This document shows, piece after piece, positions 62,201 through 64,000 of a stretch of 64,000 nt of DNA. Under the pieces are notes generated by a model, which was not told the DNA's origin, searched no databases, and saw only the letters and a list, made by a program, of their open reading frames with translations. Positions within the stretch are counted from its first letter, which is position 1, and each line of letters begins with the position of its first letter. This DNA comes from Euclidia mi (lineage: Eukaryota; Arthropoda; Insecta; Lepidoptera; Erebidae): NCBI GenBank assembly GCA_944739405.2, contig OX123182.2:105999279-106063278 (forward strand). Reading direction: 5' to 3'. The translations under genes and the position numbers were made by a program.

Positions 62201-63381
62201 CTGAAATAGAGAATAAAGTTGTTGAGTAGAATTCGCTGTACTAAACGGGCATAACAGCATCGTCGCTAAGAAGATTAATTAATATGTCCCAGTTCTTGTC
62301 TCAGGATAAGGATTGCTACGCCATGTCGGAGGCCTTCGAGCGGTCTGAAAACTACGATAACAGAGCTGGCCACACACTCACAAAAGAATGTACAATGTCG
62401 GTTAGATATGTTTGAGATTTCTTGCAATTGATAGAAATGATAGAAACCAAATTAAAAGTAAGGGGTTTAGTACAATCTCTTATTAATATTCAGCAAGGCT
62501 CTTTACCGGGAACAAAATACGGTAACTACGAGCTGATTTGGACTACGAACTGACATACATACATACCTACTTAGACTCACGCCTGTTTCCCGGAGGGATA
62601 GGCATAGACTACGGAACGCCATTTGCAACGATCCTGACATATCTCTCTTGCTTCATCTTCAACACTACGAATACGAACTGAACCTTTAATAAAATAATCT
62701 TAAAAAAAACTAAATAATGTACTCACAATAGTACTTTCGCTGTTGCGATCAAAAATATTACTTACTTTGTTTATATTTCTGTTTACAAAAATTACTTTTG
62801 TATAACAAAACAAAGACACACTTAAGAAGTAGATAAGTCTTACGATCATGAGCCCGTTGAGGAATAAAAAATGAATATTCTATTTTAAAGTTGCTTACCA
62901 TAAGCCGGTGGTAGGTACCGTGTATGCATCTAACTGATAAAAGACTGAAGAGTATGACTCCTAAAGAAAAATCGATCTTGTTTTTACCGATAACAGCTTC
63001 AGTATCAGAATTAACAATTTGTCAATAATATCAAAAGTTGATGGATGAATCAGATGAATCATCTATAAGTATTTGTGTGAGAGATACGGTGCAACAACAA
63101 TAGTTTTGAAATACAGATATAATGGTGAATATTTTCACCGCTAGCTAAATTAAGCGGAATGGCGAGCTATTAAATTTAAAAGGGAAAGCGTAGCCGTCAC
63201 TCGTCAATGACATGATTTTGATAAAAAAGCGGTAAAAATCGGCCATTTTACTGCGGACAGGAGATTCGACATTGTCTGTATGTGGTCATACTGACCAATG
63301 TCCTACGCAAAATTACTGTGTAAGGTATGAACTAGGTAATTTTGACACTGCGTCGAGTACAACCTACTATGGGTTGGATCA
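62201..63381. other. Sans intron or 5' flank, no exon found
   Basis: Non-coding. It includes a repeat copy at 62318-62395 (compare 48176-48245) and a LINE tail scrap at 62555-62660 ((CATA)n followed by ACTCACGCCTGTTTCCCGG). I looked for the expected first ankyrin exon on the minus strand and did not find it. Confidence 0.5.
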
Positions 63382-63798
63382 CACTAAGGCTGAGGCTACA
63401 GTAGGCAGCGATTTGCGATGCGAGTGGAAGAGCGAAACGAGAAAAACATAGTATGGCTACATTACAAGCGAAATTCCGGCGTATATTCGGCGATGACGTG
63501 GCTACAGTACACATAATGTAGCCACACGCATAATTAGTAGCATTATTGAACTAGTCATGCAAGTGAGAAATTTTCTAATAAATTCGCTTCAATTTCGCTG
63601 ATATGTTGATGTAGCCGATGCCGTGATTTCAGTAATGTTGTTCCATGGTTGTTCCTATCGCATAAAGAAATCAAAGATCGCTATTAATATTTGATGTACG
63701 GTATAGCCATATACTCGTACGTGAGCATTCATTTACTTGTTTTAATCGCTCATGTGTCGCAGGTCGCGTCGCGGTCTAATGTAGCCTCAGCCTAAGTG
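63382..63798. mobile_element. Inverted-repeat element, 417 bp, CACTAAGGCTGAGGCTACA ends
   Basis: The left end CACTAAGGCTGAGGCTACA recurs inverted at 63780-63798 with one change, and ATGTAGCC is repeated within. No clear target duplication is visible. The minus-strand frame at 63332-63514 is not a gene. Confidence 0.65.
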
Positions 63799-64000
63799 TT
63801 GTGGTGATAGACTTTGAGTGACCCACAAATTGTTGTTACGATCCTGAGCGACTTAGTACCTAACCTACCTAATCGTTGAAGGTTTGTAAAGTGCCCAAGT
63901 GATACAAGATTAGTTCCTAGTGCTGGAGTTGTCAAAAATACTTCAACACCGAAACTAGATACAAATTGGATTTTTCAAACGACAAACTGTCAACAGTTTT

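Overview
This is insect nuclear DNA, almost certainly from a moth or butterfly. It is AT-rich and nearly all intronic or intergenic. It carries short GT-AG exons, Helitron-like elements of the Lep1 type, tRNA-derived SINEs, 3' ends of non-LTR retrotransposons and many inverted-repeat elements. There are no operons, CRISPR arrays or prokaryotic genes. Nothing below comes from a database search.

Two host genes can be assembled exon by exon with matching splice phases, and they converge. (1) Plus strand, 31994-41785: the 3' part of a four-transmembrane claudin/PMP22-like membrane protein. It has a pair of equal-length alternative exons for the last membrane segment (38897-39062 and 39854-40019). 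After its TGA stop (41156-41158) an in-frame, GC3-rich reading frame of 208 further codons follows, a strong stop-readthrough candidate. (2) Minus strand, 62200 down to 48347: seven exons of the insect orthologue of Sans/USH1G (ankyrin repeats, charged linker, central region, SAM domain, C-terminal PDZ ligand). Only its N-terminal exon(s) lie outside the window. One Sans exon has three truncated tandem copies (49425-49790) and another has a decayed relic copy (56227-56313). The first exon(s) of the claudin-like gene were not found.

Regions. 1-31993: no confident host exon; SINEs, LINE 3' ends, Helitrons, MITEs and a complete but broken pogo/Tigger-like transposon (15632-19007). 31994-42800: the claudin-like gene; its introns hold two elements with 8-bp target duplications and CACAGA termini, the larger (35418-38213) keeping a THAP-finger-like exon remnant, so P-element superfamily is likely, and enclosing two opposed satellite arrays. 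42800-47670: intergenic nest of MITEs. 47674-62200: Sans, whose largest intron holds a defective BEL/Pao LTR element, inside it a TAA-flanked MITE, inside that a PIF/Harbinger-like element with a MADF gene, and inside that a SINE. 62201-64000: Sans intron with repeats.

A signal no single feature class explains is the set of about ten perfect or near-perfect foldback palindromes (15-39 nt arms, 0-6 nt loops) scattered over the window. SINE heads are also joined to two different LINE tails.
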